DNA of 64,000 nucleotides from Bacteroidetes bacterium UBA1935. GTDB taxonomy: Bacteria > Bacteroidota > Bacteroidia > Chitinophagales > Chitinophagaceae. Position numbers and translations under genes: made by a program. Positions 26,761 through 34,720 of the stretch are shown one piece after another. The stretch lies in the NCBI GenBank assembly GCA_002337045.1, contig DDFF01000007.1:372001-436000 (forward strand), read 5' to 3'. The notes under the pieces were generated by a model. That model worked only from the letters and a program-made list of their open reading frames with translations. It did no database searches and had not been told where the DNA came from. The first letter of the stretch is position 1; each line of letters starts with the position of its first letter.

Positions 26761-27522
26761 TCAGATCTGCTGTGTGTAATCCTTGCGTTTCAGCTCAAAA
26801 TGCTGACCTAGATACACTTTACGCACTTGTTCATCGGCGGCTAACTCTTCTGCCACACCTGCTTTCAGTATTTTACCTTCAAAAAGCAGGTATGCACGGT
26901 CTGTGATAGAAAGTGTCTCCTGTACGTTATGGTCTGTAATCAGGATACCGATGTTTTTAAATTTAAGGCGGGCTACTATGGTTTGAATATCCTCTACAGC
27001 TATCGGGTCGATGCCTGCAAATGGTTCGTCAAGTAATATAAACTTAGGATCTACTGCCAGTGCGCGGGCTATCTCTGTACGCCTACGCTCACCACCACTC
27101 AATACATCACCAGGGCTTTTGCGTACATGCGTCAGGCGAAACTCTTCCAATAATGATTCCAGCTTTTTCTGCTGTTCCCCTTTCGTCAGCTTCGTCATTT
27201 CAAGTACGGCACTGATATTGTCTTCCACACTCAGTTTGCGGAATACCGATGCTTCCTGCGGCAGGTAACCGATACCCATCTGGGCACGCTTATACATTGG
27301 CAGGTCTGTAATATTCAGGTCATTCAGGTACACTTCCCCTTCATCGGGCTTTACTAGGCCTACCACCATGTAAAACGATGTTGTTTTACCGGCACCGTTT
27401 GGCCCCAGCAAACCCACTATTTCTCCCTGGTTTACCTCGAAAGACACATTATTCACGACCGTACGGCTACGATAGCGTTTTATCAGTCCTTTTGTGGTAA
27501 TCTGTAACCTGTTTGTACTCAA
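26761..27522 (-). CDS. lptB: LPS export ABC transporter ATPase LptB
   Basis: The cytoplasmic ATPase that powers LPS extraction and transport by LptFG. The 253-residue protein has Walker A GPNGAGKT at 40-47, Q-loop YLPQE at 87-91, signature LSGGERRR at 141-148, Walker B FILLDEP at 161-167 and the switch His in ITDHNV at 198. YLPQEASVFRKLSVEDNI and DEPFAGIDPIAV are LptB-specific. The start appears to be TTG at 27522. No ATG lies before the conserved fold, and a TAnnTTTG box sits 16 bases upstream. It pairs functionally with lptD at 5.2 kb. lptF, lptG, lptC and lptA are not seen here. Confidence 0.94.
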   Translation of the reverse strand: MSTNRLQITTKGLIKRYRSRTVVNNVSFEVNQGEIVGLLGPNGAGKTTSFYMVVGLVKPDEGEVYLNDLNITDLPMYKRAQMGIGYLPQEASVFRKLSVEDNISAVLEMTKLTKGEQQKKLESLLEEFRLTHVRKSPGDVLSGGERRRTEIARALAVDPKFILLDEPFAGIDPIAVEDIQTIVARLKFKNIGILITDHNVQETLSITDRAYLLFEGKILKAGVAEELAADEQVRKVYLGQHFELKRKDYTQQI

Positions 27523-27538
27523 AACCTGTTCTTTGTTG

Positions 27539-27546
27539 CAAAAATA
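27539..27546 (-). promoter_or_regulatory. TAnnTTTG promoter box of lptB
   Basis: TATTTTTG on the minus strand lies 16 bases before the TTG start at 27522 and supports that start. Confidence 0.45.
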
Positions 27547-27654
27547 GCATTCTGCCCTGTATTATTGGCCAAATGCCTTTTTATAGTAATGTATGAAAAC
27601 GCTTCTTTCAGGTCTTTAAGTATAAACTATAGCATAAAATAGTAGAAGGTTAAC

Positions 27655-27662
27655 TATTTTTG
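27655..27662 (+). promoter_or_regulatory. TAnnTTTG promoter box of metF
   Basis: TATTTTTG ends 6 bases before the metF ATG at 27669. No riboswitch-like structure fits between them. Confidence 0.5.
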
Positions 27663-27668
27663 CCCGTC

Positions 27669-28622
27669 ATGAAAGTTACAGAACACTTATCTACGGCAGG
27701 CAGCCCCATTATATCGTTGGAGATACTGCCACCGACCAAAGGACGCGGCATAGATTCTATCTTCGATCATCTGGATCCGTTGATGGAGTTCAAACCTGCA
27801 TTCGTAAATGTTACTTACCACCGTGCAGAGCAGGTTTTGAAGAAAAGGCCTGACGGAAACTTTGAACAAATTGAAATACGTAAGCGCCCGGGCACAGTAA
27901 GTATTTGTGCGGCGTTAATGAACCGCTATAAAATTGAGGCTATCCCCCACCTGATATGTGGTGGCTTTACTAAAGAAGAAACTGAAAACGCGCTGATAGA
28001 CCTCAACTTCCTCGGCGTAAAAAATGTACTGGCACTGCGCGGCGATGCGGCGGCTAATGAGAAATTTTTCATTGCCAACCCCAAAGGCCACCGCTTTGCC
28101 GAAGAACTGGTAAAACAGGTTGCAGACCTGAATAGCGGTAAGTATCTGGAAGAAGATATTATAGATGGTTATAAAACAGACTTCTGCATAGGTGTTGCCG
28201 GCTATCCTGAAAAACACTTTGAATCGCCCAACCCTGATACAGACCTCTACTACCTGAAACGCAAAGTAGATTTGGGTGCAGACTACATCACAACACAGAT
28301 GTTCTTTAACAACGCACACTACTACAATTTTGTAAATCGTTGCAGAGAGGCGGGTATTAATGTGCCAATCGTACCAGGGCTGAAACCATTGACTACCAAG
28401 AAGCAGCTAACAACGATACCAAGCTTCTTTAATGTAGAAGTACCTGTAGATCTGGTAAAAGAAATCATGAAATCTACCTCTGCTGAGGCGGGCGATAAGA
28501 TTGGTGAAGAATGGCTGTATGCACAATGCAAAGACCTGCTGGCAAACAATATTCCGATTTTGCACTTCTACACATTGGGCAAACCAATGGTTGTTTATAA
28601 TGTATTGAAAAGGCTGTTTTAA
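27669..28622 (+). CDS. metF: 5,10-methylenetetrahydrofolate reductase MetF
   Basis: Reduces methylene-THF to methyl-THF for methionine synthesis, using FAD. The 317-residue TIM-barrel protein has the catalytic Glu in SLEILPPTKGRG near residues 16-27, FVNVTYHRAEQ, and VLALRGDAAANE near 122. IGVAGYPEKHFESPNPD near 178 and LGADYITTQMFFNNAHYY near 203 are also typical. All are conserved MetF blocks. ATG 27669 is chosen over TTG 27660 because a promoter box overlaps the latter. The stop lies inside the loop of its terminator. Confidence 0.96.
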   Translation: MKVTEHLSTAGSPIISLEILPPTKGRGIDSIFDHLDPLMEFKPAFVNVTYHRAEQVLKKRPDGNFEQIEIRKRPGTVSICAALMNRYKIEAIPHLICGGFTKEETENALIDLNFLGVKNVLALRGDAAANEKFFIANPKGHRFAEELVKQVADLNSGKYLEEDIIDGYKTDFCIGVAGYPEKHFESPNPDTDLYYLKRKVDLGADYITTQMFFNNAHYYNFVNRCREAGINVPIVPGLKPLTTKKQLTTIPSFFNVEVPVDLVKEIMKSTSAEAGDKIGEEWLYAQCKDLLANNIPILHFYTLGKPMVVYNVLKRLF

Positions 28623-28640
28623 TCAACAGCCTTATTTTTT
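28610..28640 (+). terminator. metF terminator with the stop codon in its loop
   Basis: A 9-bp perfect stem, AAGGCTGTT/AACAGCCTT, has the loop TTAATC holding the TAA stop, followed by ATTTTTTT. The stem encodes the last residues of MetF. Confidence 0.85.
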
Positions 28641-28657
28641 TAAACATAGATACTACT

Positions 28658-29077
28658 ATGACAGCGAAAAAGAAAACGTGGACAGAAAAGATGAATCCTG
28701 ACATGGAGCCTAAGGTAAAAAAAGTAGAAAACGATTTTGCCGACATCCCAGCAGGGGCTACCATGCTGATAGCCACACCAAATATTGTAGCAGACTATAT
28801 ACGCCACATACCAAAAGGCACAGCTGCAACATTGCAACAGATGCGCAATGACCTTGCTGCAGAATATAATGCTGAGTTTATGTGCCCAGTAACTGCTGGT
28901 ATATTCCTACGCATAGTAGCTGAAAGTGCTTATGAAGAATACCTACAGGGCAAGCCTGTCAATAAGATTATCCCATTCTGGAGGATGATAGACAAAAAGA
29001 GCCCTGCTATCAAAAAACTAAGCTTTGGTGCCGATTTTGTAATAGAACAACGTACCAAAGAAAAAATACCTGCATAA
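28658..29077 (+). CDS. MGMT-family-like protein lacking the PCHR cysteine motif
   Basis: A 139-residue cytoplasmic protein. From memory it resembles the short Bacteroidota proteins labelled MGMT family. It begins KKKTWTEKM, has IPKGTAATLQQMRNDLA (the wing-helix region), FMCPVTAGIF near residue 75, and IPFWRMIDKK where true alkyltransferases have the PCHR active site. With Trp-Arg in place of Cys-His-Arg it cannot be a normal methyl acceptor. It could instead bind alkylated DNA, as alkyltransferase-like proteins do. The assignment rests on pattern only. It lies between two terminators and so is its own unit. Confidence 0.5.
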   Translation: MTAKKKTWTEKMNPDMEPKVKKVENDFADIPAGATMLIATPNIVADYIRHIPKGTAATLQQMRNDLAAEYNAEFMCPVTAGIFLRIVAESAYEEYLQGKPVNKIIPFWRMIDKKSPAIKKLSFGADFVIEQRTKEKIPA

Positions 29078-29104
29078 TAAAGCCCCGATATACGGGGCTT
29101 TATT
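29076..29104. terminator. Bidirectional terminator between the MGMT-like and peroxiredoxin genes
   Basis: A perfect 12-bp stem, AATAAAGCCCCG with CGGGGCTTTATT and an ATATA loop. The TAA stop of the plus-strand gene forms its base. Confidence 0.85.
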
Positions 29105-29106
29105 AA

Positions 29107-29751
29107 TTAATTCAAATCGGGTTGTGGTGTGTAGCGCAAATAAGGCTTTACAATCTTCAACCCCTTCGGGAATTTCTTTTCCGCATCTTCTGTAGATACC
29201 GCAGGCACTACAATCACATCCTCGCCATGCTTCCAGTCTGCAGGTGTTGCCACGCTGTAATTGGCTGTCAGTTGCAGCGAATCTATCACGCGCAGCACTT
29301 CTATAAAGTTGCGCCCGGTAGATGCGGGATATGTGATAATCAGCTTTACTGTTTTATCAGGCCCTATTATGAATAAAGACCTGACCGTAAATGTTGCAGA
29401 GGCATTCGGGTGAATCATATCATATAACGTAGCCACGTTGCGGTCTTCGTCTGCTATTATCGGGAAGTTGACTGTTGTATGCTGCGTTTCGTTGATGTCT
29501 TTAACCCAGCCATTGTGCTTATCCAGCGGGTCTACACTTACTGCTATTACCTTTACATTGCGTTTTGCAAACTCATCTGCCAATTGTGCTGTTTTGCCCA
29601 GCTCTGTGGTACAGACAGGTGTATAGTCTGCAGGGTGAGAAAACAGGACTCCCCAGCTATCGCCCAGGTAATCGTAAAAATTAATTTCACCAATGGTGGT
29701 TTGTGCTGTAAAATCAGGGGCTTTATCGCCCAGTCTTAAACTCATAGACAT
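29107..29751 (-). CDS. 1-Cys peroxiredoxin (Prx6 type)
   Basis: A 214-residue thiol peroxidase that reduces hydrogen peroxide and alkyl hydroperoxides. The peroxidatic Cys47 is in HPADYTPVCTTE, and the conserved Arg lies in FTVRSLFIIGP. It is the only cysteine in the protein, so it must use an external thiol as reductant. The C-terminal extension with TPADWKHGEDVIVVP and KGLKIVKPYLRYT marks the Prx6 subfamily, and the length fits. It has a promoter box 19 bases upstream and shares a terminator with its convergent neighbour. No OxyR-like site is evident. Confidence 0.93.
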   Translation of the reverse strand: MSMSLRLGDKAPDFTAQTTIGEINFYDYLGDSWGVLFSHPADYTPVCTTELGKTAQLADEFAKRNVKVIAVSVDPLDKHNGWVKDINETQHTTVNFPIIADEDRNVATLYDMIHPNASATFTVRSLFIIGPDKTVKLIITYPASTGRNFIEVLRVIDSLQLTANYSVATPADWKHGEDVIVVPAVSTEDAEKKFPKGLKIVKPYLRYTPQPDLN

Positions 29752-29770
29752 TTGTTTTTAAGGTGAATAA

Positions 29771-29778
29771 CAAATCTA
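29771..29778 (-). promoter_or_regulatory. TAnnTTTG promoter box of the peroxiredoxin gene
   Basis: TAGATTTG on the minus strand, 19 bases before the ATG at 29751. Confidence 0.4.
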
Positions 29779-29894
29779 CCCAACCTGTATAAATGAGATG
29801 TTAATGTTTTTATTATACATGTATTTATTAAGGGTTGCGTAAGTCAATACATACTGTATCTTCGCACTAAAGCGTTATCTTTAGCAAACAATAC

Positions 29895-30602
29895 ATGCGT
29901 TTACGCACATTCATACTTATTCTTGTTTTAGCTATATCTGCTATTCCCGCAGATGCGCAGCGTGTTATACAAAACATGCCTGAGCACGATGATAAGGCAT
30001 ATTATTTCGGTATCACATTCGGCCTCAACTTCAGTACGTTCCGTTTCAGATACAGCAATTCGTTTACAGAAACAGATACTTTCAAAAAGATTGAAAGTCG
30101 TTTTGGCCCGGGCTTCAACCTTGGCCTGATGGGCAATCTGCGTCTCAGCAGGTTTGTAGATCTGCGCTTTGTACCATCTCTTTCTTTTGCAGAAAAACCG
30201 ATGTCGCTGATAGCACGTGGCAGTAAAGGCGATGACACAACTATCAATCGCTCTGTAGAATCTATCTACATGCACATGCCACTGCAACTGAAATTCAAAA
30301 GCGAACGTATCAACAACTTCCGTTTCTATGCCATTGGTGGTGGTAAGTTTGATATAGACCTTGCAGCCAATGCACGCTCTCGCCGCAGCGACGAATTCAT
30401 TAAAGTAAAACCTTTTGATCTGGGTTATGAAATAGGCGTAGGCTTCGAGTTCTACTATCCTAACTTCATCTTCTCTCCCGAAATAAAGCTGAGCCAGGGC
30501 TTGATGAATGCCAAGTTTGACGATAAGAAGATACCACTTGGTAATGCCATCGATCAGATTAACACACGTACCATCGTTATATCTATACACATAGAGGGTT
30601 AA
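29895..30602 (+). CDS. porT: PorT/SprT-like outer membrane protein of type IX secretion
   Basis: A 235-residue eight-stranded-barrel-like protein with a signal peptide cut after ADA. It has AYYFGITFGLNFSTFRF near residues 35-51 and GFNLGLMGNLRLSRFVDLRF near 72-91. IYMHMPLQLKFKSERINNFR near 115 and the barrel-closing ends FDLGYEIGVGFEFYY and NTRTIVISIHIEG follow. These match the PorT/SprT pattern as I know it from Porphyromonas and Flavobacterium, where it is required for T9SS. In Flavobacterium sprT lies beside ubiE; here ubiE is 7 kb away. A general PorT-family porin is the alternative. Confidence 0.78.
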   Translation: MRLRTFILILVLAISAIPADAQRVIQNMPEHDDKAYYFGITFGLNFSTFRFRYSNSFTETDTFKKIESRFGPGFNLGLMGNLRLSRFVDLRFVPSLSFAEKPMSLIARGSKGDDTTINRSVESIYMHMPLQLKFKSERINNFRFYAIGGGKFDIDLAANARSRRSDEFIKVKPFDLGYEIGVGFEFYYPNFIFSPEIKLSQGLMNAKFDDKKIPLGNAIDQINTRTIVISIHIEG

Positions 30603-30667
30603 TTTTAGTTTTCCTTTTTGTGTAAATGCTTTTCCCTTTTTAGCAAATGACTCTTCTGTGACGCAAA

Positions 30668-30675
30668 TAGCTTTG
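30668..30675 (+). promoter_or_regulatory. TAnnTTTG promoter box of the ABM monooxygenase gene
   Basis: TAGCTTTG, 19 bases before the ATG at 30695. Confidence 0.4.
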
Positions 30676-30694
30676 CTGCATAATCAATTCCATT

Positions 30695-31024
30695 ATGAGC
30701 AAAAAATTTGTTGCAGTCAACTATATCAATTGCAGTCCTGAATACAGAGAGCGTTTTGAATTTCTTTTCGGTTCTCGTGCCAAAGCCATAGATACCATGC
30801 CCGGCTTTATAGAAATGCATGTACTCCGCCCCGAAAAAGAAGGTGACAACTACCTGATAGTTAGCTATTGGGAAACAGAAGATGCGTTCAAATCATGGAC
30901 ACGCTCCGAAGCATTTATGGAAGGGCACAAACGTGGCTTTGAAGACCTTGCAAAAGCTAAAGCAGAAGGCAAGCCTGCACCCATGAGCAGCGATTTTAAA
31001 ACATACGAAATCATAGCTAACTAA
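30695..31024 (+). CDS. ABM-domain (antibiotic biosynthesis monooxygenase-like) protein
   Basis: A 109-residue ferredoxin-like protein of the ABM family, which includes haem-degrading IsdG/HmoB and small quinone monooxygenases. It has FVAVNYINCSPEYRERFEFL at the N-terminus and PGFIEMHVLRPEKEGDNYLI in the middle. The typical aromatic block SYWETEDAFKSWTRSEAF precedes an HKRG motif whose His could bind haem. The substrate is not determinable from sequence. The stop overlaps the start of the next small gene in the sequence TAATG. Confidence 0.82.
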   Translation: MSKKFVAVNYINCSPEYRERFEFLFGSRAKAIDTMPGFIEMHVLRPEKEGDNYLIVSYWETEDAFKSWTRSEAFMEGHKRGFEDLAKAKAEGKPAPMSSDFKTYEIIAN

Positions 31025-31149
31025 TGGACACGGTGATGAAAGAAAACAAAGCTGCTAAGTGGATAAAGCGTGTAGGTATCTGGGGCTTTATGTTCTTCCT
31101 TGTGAAAGGGCTTGTATGGCTTGCACTCGGCTACTTCATTGTTAAATAA
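31024..31149 (+). CDS. Single-pass membrane micropeptide (41 residues)
   Basis: Its ATG at 31024 shares the A of the preceding TAA stop (TAATG), a sign of translational coupling to the ABM gene. The peptide has a basic N-terminus (MKENKAAKWIKR) and one hydrophobic helix rich in Gly, Trp and Phe (VGIWGFMFFLVKGLVWLALG), then ends FIVK. It is likely an inner membrane peptide with its N-terminus inside. I recall similar tiny membrane proteins in Bacteroidota but know no function. A terminator follows 33 bases after the stop, so the two genes form a unit. Confidence 0.65.
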   Translation: MDTVMKENKAAKWIKRVGIWGFMFFLVKGLVWLALGYFIVK

Positions 31150-31182
31150 TATTCTGACACAGCGGTTAATCAAGACAACCAT

Positions 31183-31206
31183 AGGGGCTTCAGGAGCCTC
31201 TTTTTT
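31183..31206 (+). terminator. Terminator of the ABM-micropeptide unit
   Basis: A 7-bp stem, AGGGGCT/AGCCTCT with one G-T pair, followed by six T residues. Confidence 0.75.
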
Positions 31207-31240
31207 ATTGCACACCAATGATGCTTATATTTACCGTCGA

Positions 31241-32368
31241 ATGCAATCAGGCATCAACATACTCAGCATTGTACCATACAGCATACTACCTGCACAAAGC
31301 GGTGGTAAACTCACTATCAGAGAGCTGCACCACTACCTTGGCAAAATATGCATAGACAATGTTGCAGGCACTACAGACAATGAAGACAATACCAGGTATA
31401 GTTTTCGCCTGCACAAAATACTGTCTGCTTCCAAACTAAGATACCTGCCATACAGCGGCACGGGCAAGCTATACAAACTTGCCAGGCAAAACAATGTACA
31501 GTATGTACATACAGAGCACCACTACATGGGCTATACTGCTATGGCTGTTGCAAAAAAGCTAGGTGTACCGTGGTTTATTCGCAGTCATAATATTGAGTCT
31601 GAAAGATTCAGAAGCATTGGTAAATCGTGGTGGCCTGTCATGCGTTGGTTCGAGCAATCGATGATGCGTAAGGCGAATGGTATATTCTTCATAACGCAGG
31701 AAGATGCAGATTGGGCTGTTAAAAACTACGGCATTGCATCTGCCAAATGCCACGTGATACCACATGGTACGCCGCTAGCTGCAAAGCCTGCATATAACCC
31801 CAACGCAAAAGCTGAAATAGCACAAACACTGCATATACCAACAGATGTACCGTGGATGTATTTCTTAGGCGCATTAGATTATCAACCTAACAAAGAAGCA
31901 CTTACGCATATACTCAACGATATTATTCCGCTACTGAATGCAAAAGGTTTAAAATACCAATTGCTGATTGCAGGTAAGGGGCTGAGTGATGAATTGACTG
32001 CACAGATAAATGCAGCAGAGAATATCCACTATCTAGGATTTGTGCCAAATCTTGATACATTCCTGCATGCATGCGATGTGATGCTGAACCCTGTAATGAC
32101 GGGTGGCGGCATTAAAACCAAAGCAGTGGAAGCACTTGGTTATAATAAAATGGTAGTAAGCAGTGAAGCGGGTGCTGCAGGGCTTATACCTTCTGCATGT
32201 GTCAGCAATCTGCAAATAGTAGCAAATTATAATTGGGATGCATTTGCTAACGCTGTAATCAATGCAACTACCTCACAGCCATCTATACCAGATAGCTTCT
32301 ACGATACGTATAATTGGGATAAAATTGCGGCTAAAGTATTAGCCATTATGCAAAGTACTAAGGCATAG
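31241..32368 (+). CDS. Group 1 (GT4-type) glycosyltransferase
   Basis: A 375-residue GT-B fold enzyme. The N-terminal half starts INILSIVPYSILPAQSGGKL, with an acceptor-binding Gly-rich loop. The second half holds WMYFLGALDYQPNKEALTHI, LLIAGKG, IHYLGFVPNLDTFLHACDV and the donor-binding block TGGGIKTKAVEALGY, which carries the conserved Glu pair region. The sugar and acceptor are unknown; a surface polysaccharide or lipid-linked glycan is likely. ATG 31241 is chosen because the fold starts there and a terminator lies upstream, which makes the longer upstream frame implausible. It overlaps the convergent DUF4159 gene by 11 bp. Confidence 0.88.
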   Translation: MQSGINILSIVPYSILPAQSGGKLTIRELHHYLGKICIDNVAGTTDNEDNTRYSFRLHKILSASKLRYLPYSGTGKLYKLARQNNVQYVHTEHHYMGYTAMAVAKKLGVPWFIRSHNIESERFRSIGKSWWPVMRWFEQSMMRKANGIFFITQEDADWAVKNYGIASAKCHVIPHGTPLAAKPAYNPNAKAEIAQTLHIPTDVPWMYFLGALDYQPNKEALTHILNDIIPLLNAKGLKYQLLIAGKGLSDELTAQINAAENIHYLGFVPNLDTFLHACDVMLNPVMTGGGIKTKAVEALGYNKMVVSSEAGAAGLIPSACVSNLQIVANYNWDAFANAVINATTSQPSIPDSFYDTYNWDKIAAKVLAIMQSTKA

Positions 32369-33023
32369 TACCGTTGAAAGCGTACTGCACCAGATTAGCC
32401 CCCATCTGCAATGCATCAATATGTTTTTGCTGATTATCTCTATGTACTTCAGGGTCTTCCCATCCATCACCAAGGTCTGTTTCAGAACTATAGTAGCATA
32501 CCAATCGGCCTTTATATATCAGTCCGTAACCTTTTGGTGGCTTCTTATCATGCTCGTGTATTTTAGGCAGTCCGTTGTTGAAGTTGAATGCGTTGTGATA
32601 TATAGGATGAGAGAACGGCACCTCTACAAGACTCAATTCAGGAAATACCTGCTTCAATGCGGGGCGCACATATTGGTCAAGACCGTAGTTATCATCTATA
32701 TGCAGAAAACCACCCGCCTCCAGATACTTACGCAAGTTTTGTGCTTCAGCATCTGTCAACACCCAACGCCCATGGCCTGTCATGTGTACAAAAGGATAAT
32801 TGAATAAATCCGGACTGCCAACTTCTACCTGCGCCTCTTGCAATGCCAGTTTTGTATGCAATTGCTGATTGCAATAAGCAGCAAGGTTTTTCAGCGATGT
32901 AGGGTTGGCATACCAGTCGCCACCGCCGCCATATACAAGCAGTGCCAGCTTCATCTGCTGTGCATTTGCAACAGCAGCTATCAAAAAAAATATGCCTGTC
33001 AGTATCGCTTTAGTTCCCCTCAT
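32358..33023 (-). CDS. Exported DUF4159 domain protein
   Basis: A 221-residue protein with a signal peptide (cut near ANAQQ) and a DUF4159 fold. It has LALLVYGGGGDWYANPTSLK, PFVHMTGHGRWVLTDAEAQN, YLEAGGFLHIDDNYGLDQYV, then FSHPIYHNAFNF and the end MGANLVQYAFNG. The pattern resembles a glutamine-amidotransferase-like Rossmann fold used for binding. The function is unknown. ATG 33023 lies inside the end of rsmE (14-bp overlap), so it is coupled to rsmE. The C-terminal end overlaps the convergent glycosyltransferase gene. Confidence 0.8.
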   Translation of the reverse strand: MRGTKAILTGIFFLIAAVANAQQMKLALLVYGGGGDWYANPTSLKNLAAYCNQQLHTKLALQEAQVEVGSPDLFNYPFVHMTGHGRWVLTDAEAQNLRKYLEAGGFLHIDDNYGLDQYVRPALKQVFPELSLVEVPFSHPIYHNAFNFNNGLPKIHEHDKKPPKGYGLIYKGRLVCYYSSETDLGDGWEDPEVHRDNQQKHIDALQMGANLVQYAFNGTMP

Positions 33024-33738
33024 TGTTGATAGTATTAAAATATGCACACACATTCATAGCAGCAGTTTCGGTGCGCAGGCGCTGACTAGCCATTGTTACA
33101 CCTACATAGCCATTATCTGCACACAGCTTTACTTCTTCTGCGGTAAAATCGCCTTCAGGCCCTATCAGCACAATTGTTTCTTTAGCAGCTAGCATTGCCT
33201 TTGTTAGCTGCAGGCGCGGTACTTCGTCTATGCAATGTCCAACCAGTTTTTGTGGTACGTCTTTGTATTGGTTTAGTACATCTGCAAATTTTGTAGGCGC
33301 TGCCAGCACAGGCAAGTAGTATTGTTGCGATTGCATCATGGCCGATATAAGAATACCCGTCCACCTTTCTGCACGCACACGTTCTTTTTCAGAACGTGCA
33401 GCCATCAGTGGTATGATGCTGCAAACGCCAAGCTCTGTAGCTTTTTCAAGCAGCCATTCGTTTCTCGATGTGTTTTTGGTAAATGCTACTGCCAGGTGCA
33501 GTTTATGTTTTGCAGGCTCATGGTGTGTTACGTTGGTGAGTGTAACAGCGCATCGCTTTTTGGCAGCATCTGTAATAACAGCATCCGCTACATCACCATT
33601 GCCGTTTGTAACGCGCAATGCCTCGCCTACCTGCATGCGCAACACCTGCACAATGTGCTTTGCGGTGTCCTCATCCAATTGCAGCATAGCATTTGCACTC
33701 AGTGGCTGATTATGATAAAATAGCGGTAATGATGCCAT
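33010..33738 (-). CDS. rsmE: 16S rRNA (uracil1498-N3)-methyltransferase RsmE
   Basis: A SPOUT-class enzyme that methylates U1498 in the decoding region of 16S rRNA. The 242-residue protein has an N-terminal PUA-like part (HIVQVLRMQVGEALRVTNGN) and TKNTSRNEWLLEKATELGV near residue 90. The knot that binds SAM reads VLIGPEGDFTAEEV near 190 and ASQRLRTETAAM near 218. All motifs and the length are normal. It heads a two-gene unit with the DUF4159 protein. Confidence 0.95.
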   Translation of the reverse strand: MASLPLFYHNQPLSANAMLQLDEDTAKHIVQVLRMQVGEALRVTNGNGDVADAVITDAAKKRCAVTLTNVTHHEPAKHKLHLAVAFTKNTSRNEWLLEKATELGVCSIIPLMAARSEKERVRAERWTGILISAMMQSQQYYLPVLAAPTKFADVLNQYKDVPQKLVGHCIDEVPRLQLTKAMLAAKETIVLIGPEGDFTAEEVKLCADNGYVGVTMASQRLRTETAAMNVCAYFNTINNEGN

Positions 33739-33766
33739 GCAGGCAAATTAATCAAAAATCACTGCT

Positions 33767-34351
33767 TCATCGCAGCACCATCTGCCTGTCTTGTATCATT
33801 TTGCGAAGATTTATGAGTCCGTAGCGCATCCTGCCCAGTGCGGTATTGATGCTTACATTGGTCATATCTGCTATTTCTTTAAAGCTAAGGTCGCCATACA
33901 TGCGCAGCACTATCACTTCCCGTTGTTCTTCAGGCAGTTCTTCTATCAGTTGGCGTATGCTTTGGTTCACCTGTCTTGTTTCTATCCTGTCAGACGCACC
34001 TTGTGTATCAGCGCCCAACAGGTCTGATATATCCTTACCATCGGGCAGCAATATCTGTACGTTCTGCTTCACCTTTCGGAAGTGATCCATACACAGGTTA
34101 TGTGCCACCCTGATGGCCCATGGCAGGAATTTACCCTGTTCAGAATAGCGGCCTTCGCGCATGGTGCGTACCATCTTCAGGAACGCATCCTGAAAGATAT
34201 CCTCAGCCATATACTTATCCTTCACAAGCATATATATGGAAGTGTATATCTTGTCTTTGTACCTGTAGACAAGGGTTTCCAATGCCTTCTCATCGCCAAG
34301 AATGAAGGCGTGCACCAGTTCAGAGTCAGAACATTGTTGGATTAACTGCAT
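33767..34351 (-). CDS. ECF-type RNA polymerase sigma factor
   Basis: A 194-residue sigma-70 family protein with only regions 2 and 4. Region 2 is DKIYTSIYMLVKDKYMAEDI then FQDAFLKMVRTM, and the 2.4-like part is FLPWAIRVAHNLCMDHFR. Region 4 is LPEEQREVIVLRMYGDLSFK then EIADMTNVSINTALGRMRYG. There is no anti-sigma gene next to it, unlike many ECF factors. Bacteroidota have sigma factors of this type with broad envelope roles, but the regulon is unknown here. A 369-bp gene-free stretch lies upstream, room for complex control of its own promoter. Confidence 0.93.
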   Translation of the reverse strand: MQLIQQCSDSELVHAFILGDEKALETLVYRYKDKIYTSIYMLVKDKYMAEDIFQDAFLKMVRTMREGRYSEQGKFLPWAIRVAHNLCMDHFRKVKQNVQILLPDGKDISDLLGADTQGASDRIETRQVNQSIRQLIEELPEEQREVIVLRMYGDLSFKEIADMTNVSINTALGRMRYGLINLRKMIQDRQMVLR

Positions 34352-34720
34352 AATACTTCTACTAAATTGTTTGAACGTATAGTTCAGGCCATATAGATCG
34401 TTTAGTGTAGAAGTTGCCTTATATGCAGATTGCTTTAAAAGTTGTTAACGTAATTTTTTGAATCTTATTGTTCAATCCTTCAAGAAATGTTAAAACAAAT
34501 ATCAGGCCAATTTGCGAATACAATATTTTTCACCTGTTATCGTTCCGTCATTTCTTTACCAGAGGTTCAAATATAGACTAATTTCTGAAAAAAAAGGTTG
34601 GGTAGCACAAATTGCCATCTTATTGTATATGAATCTTTTATGACAATTGCCCCCTCTCCAATAAACTGATACAGCCCGCTTAAGACGGGCTGTATCAGTT
34701 CTATAATTATGCAATGATTC
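34352..34720. other. Gene-free stretch upstream of the sigma factor gene
   Basis: It is A+T-rich with no convincing reading frame and no tRNA. It must hold the sigma gene promoter on the minus strand, but I find no exact TAnnTTTG box. The right end holds the hairpin terminator of the T9SS cargo gene. Confidence 0.5.
34666..34698 (-). terminator. Terminator of the T9SS cargo gene
   Basis: A perfect 13-bp stem, CTGATACAGCCCG with its complement and a 7-base loop. On the minus strand TTTATT follows. Confidence 0.85.

Noticed and set aside
27523..27668. A SAM or cobalamin riboswitch before metF
   Set aside because: The promoter box ends 6 bases before the ATG, leaving no room, and no typical helices are seen.
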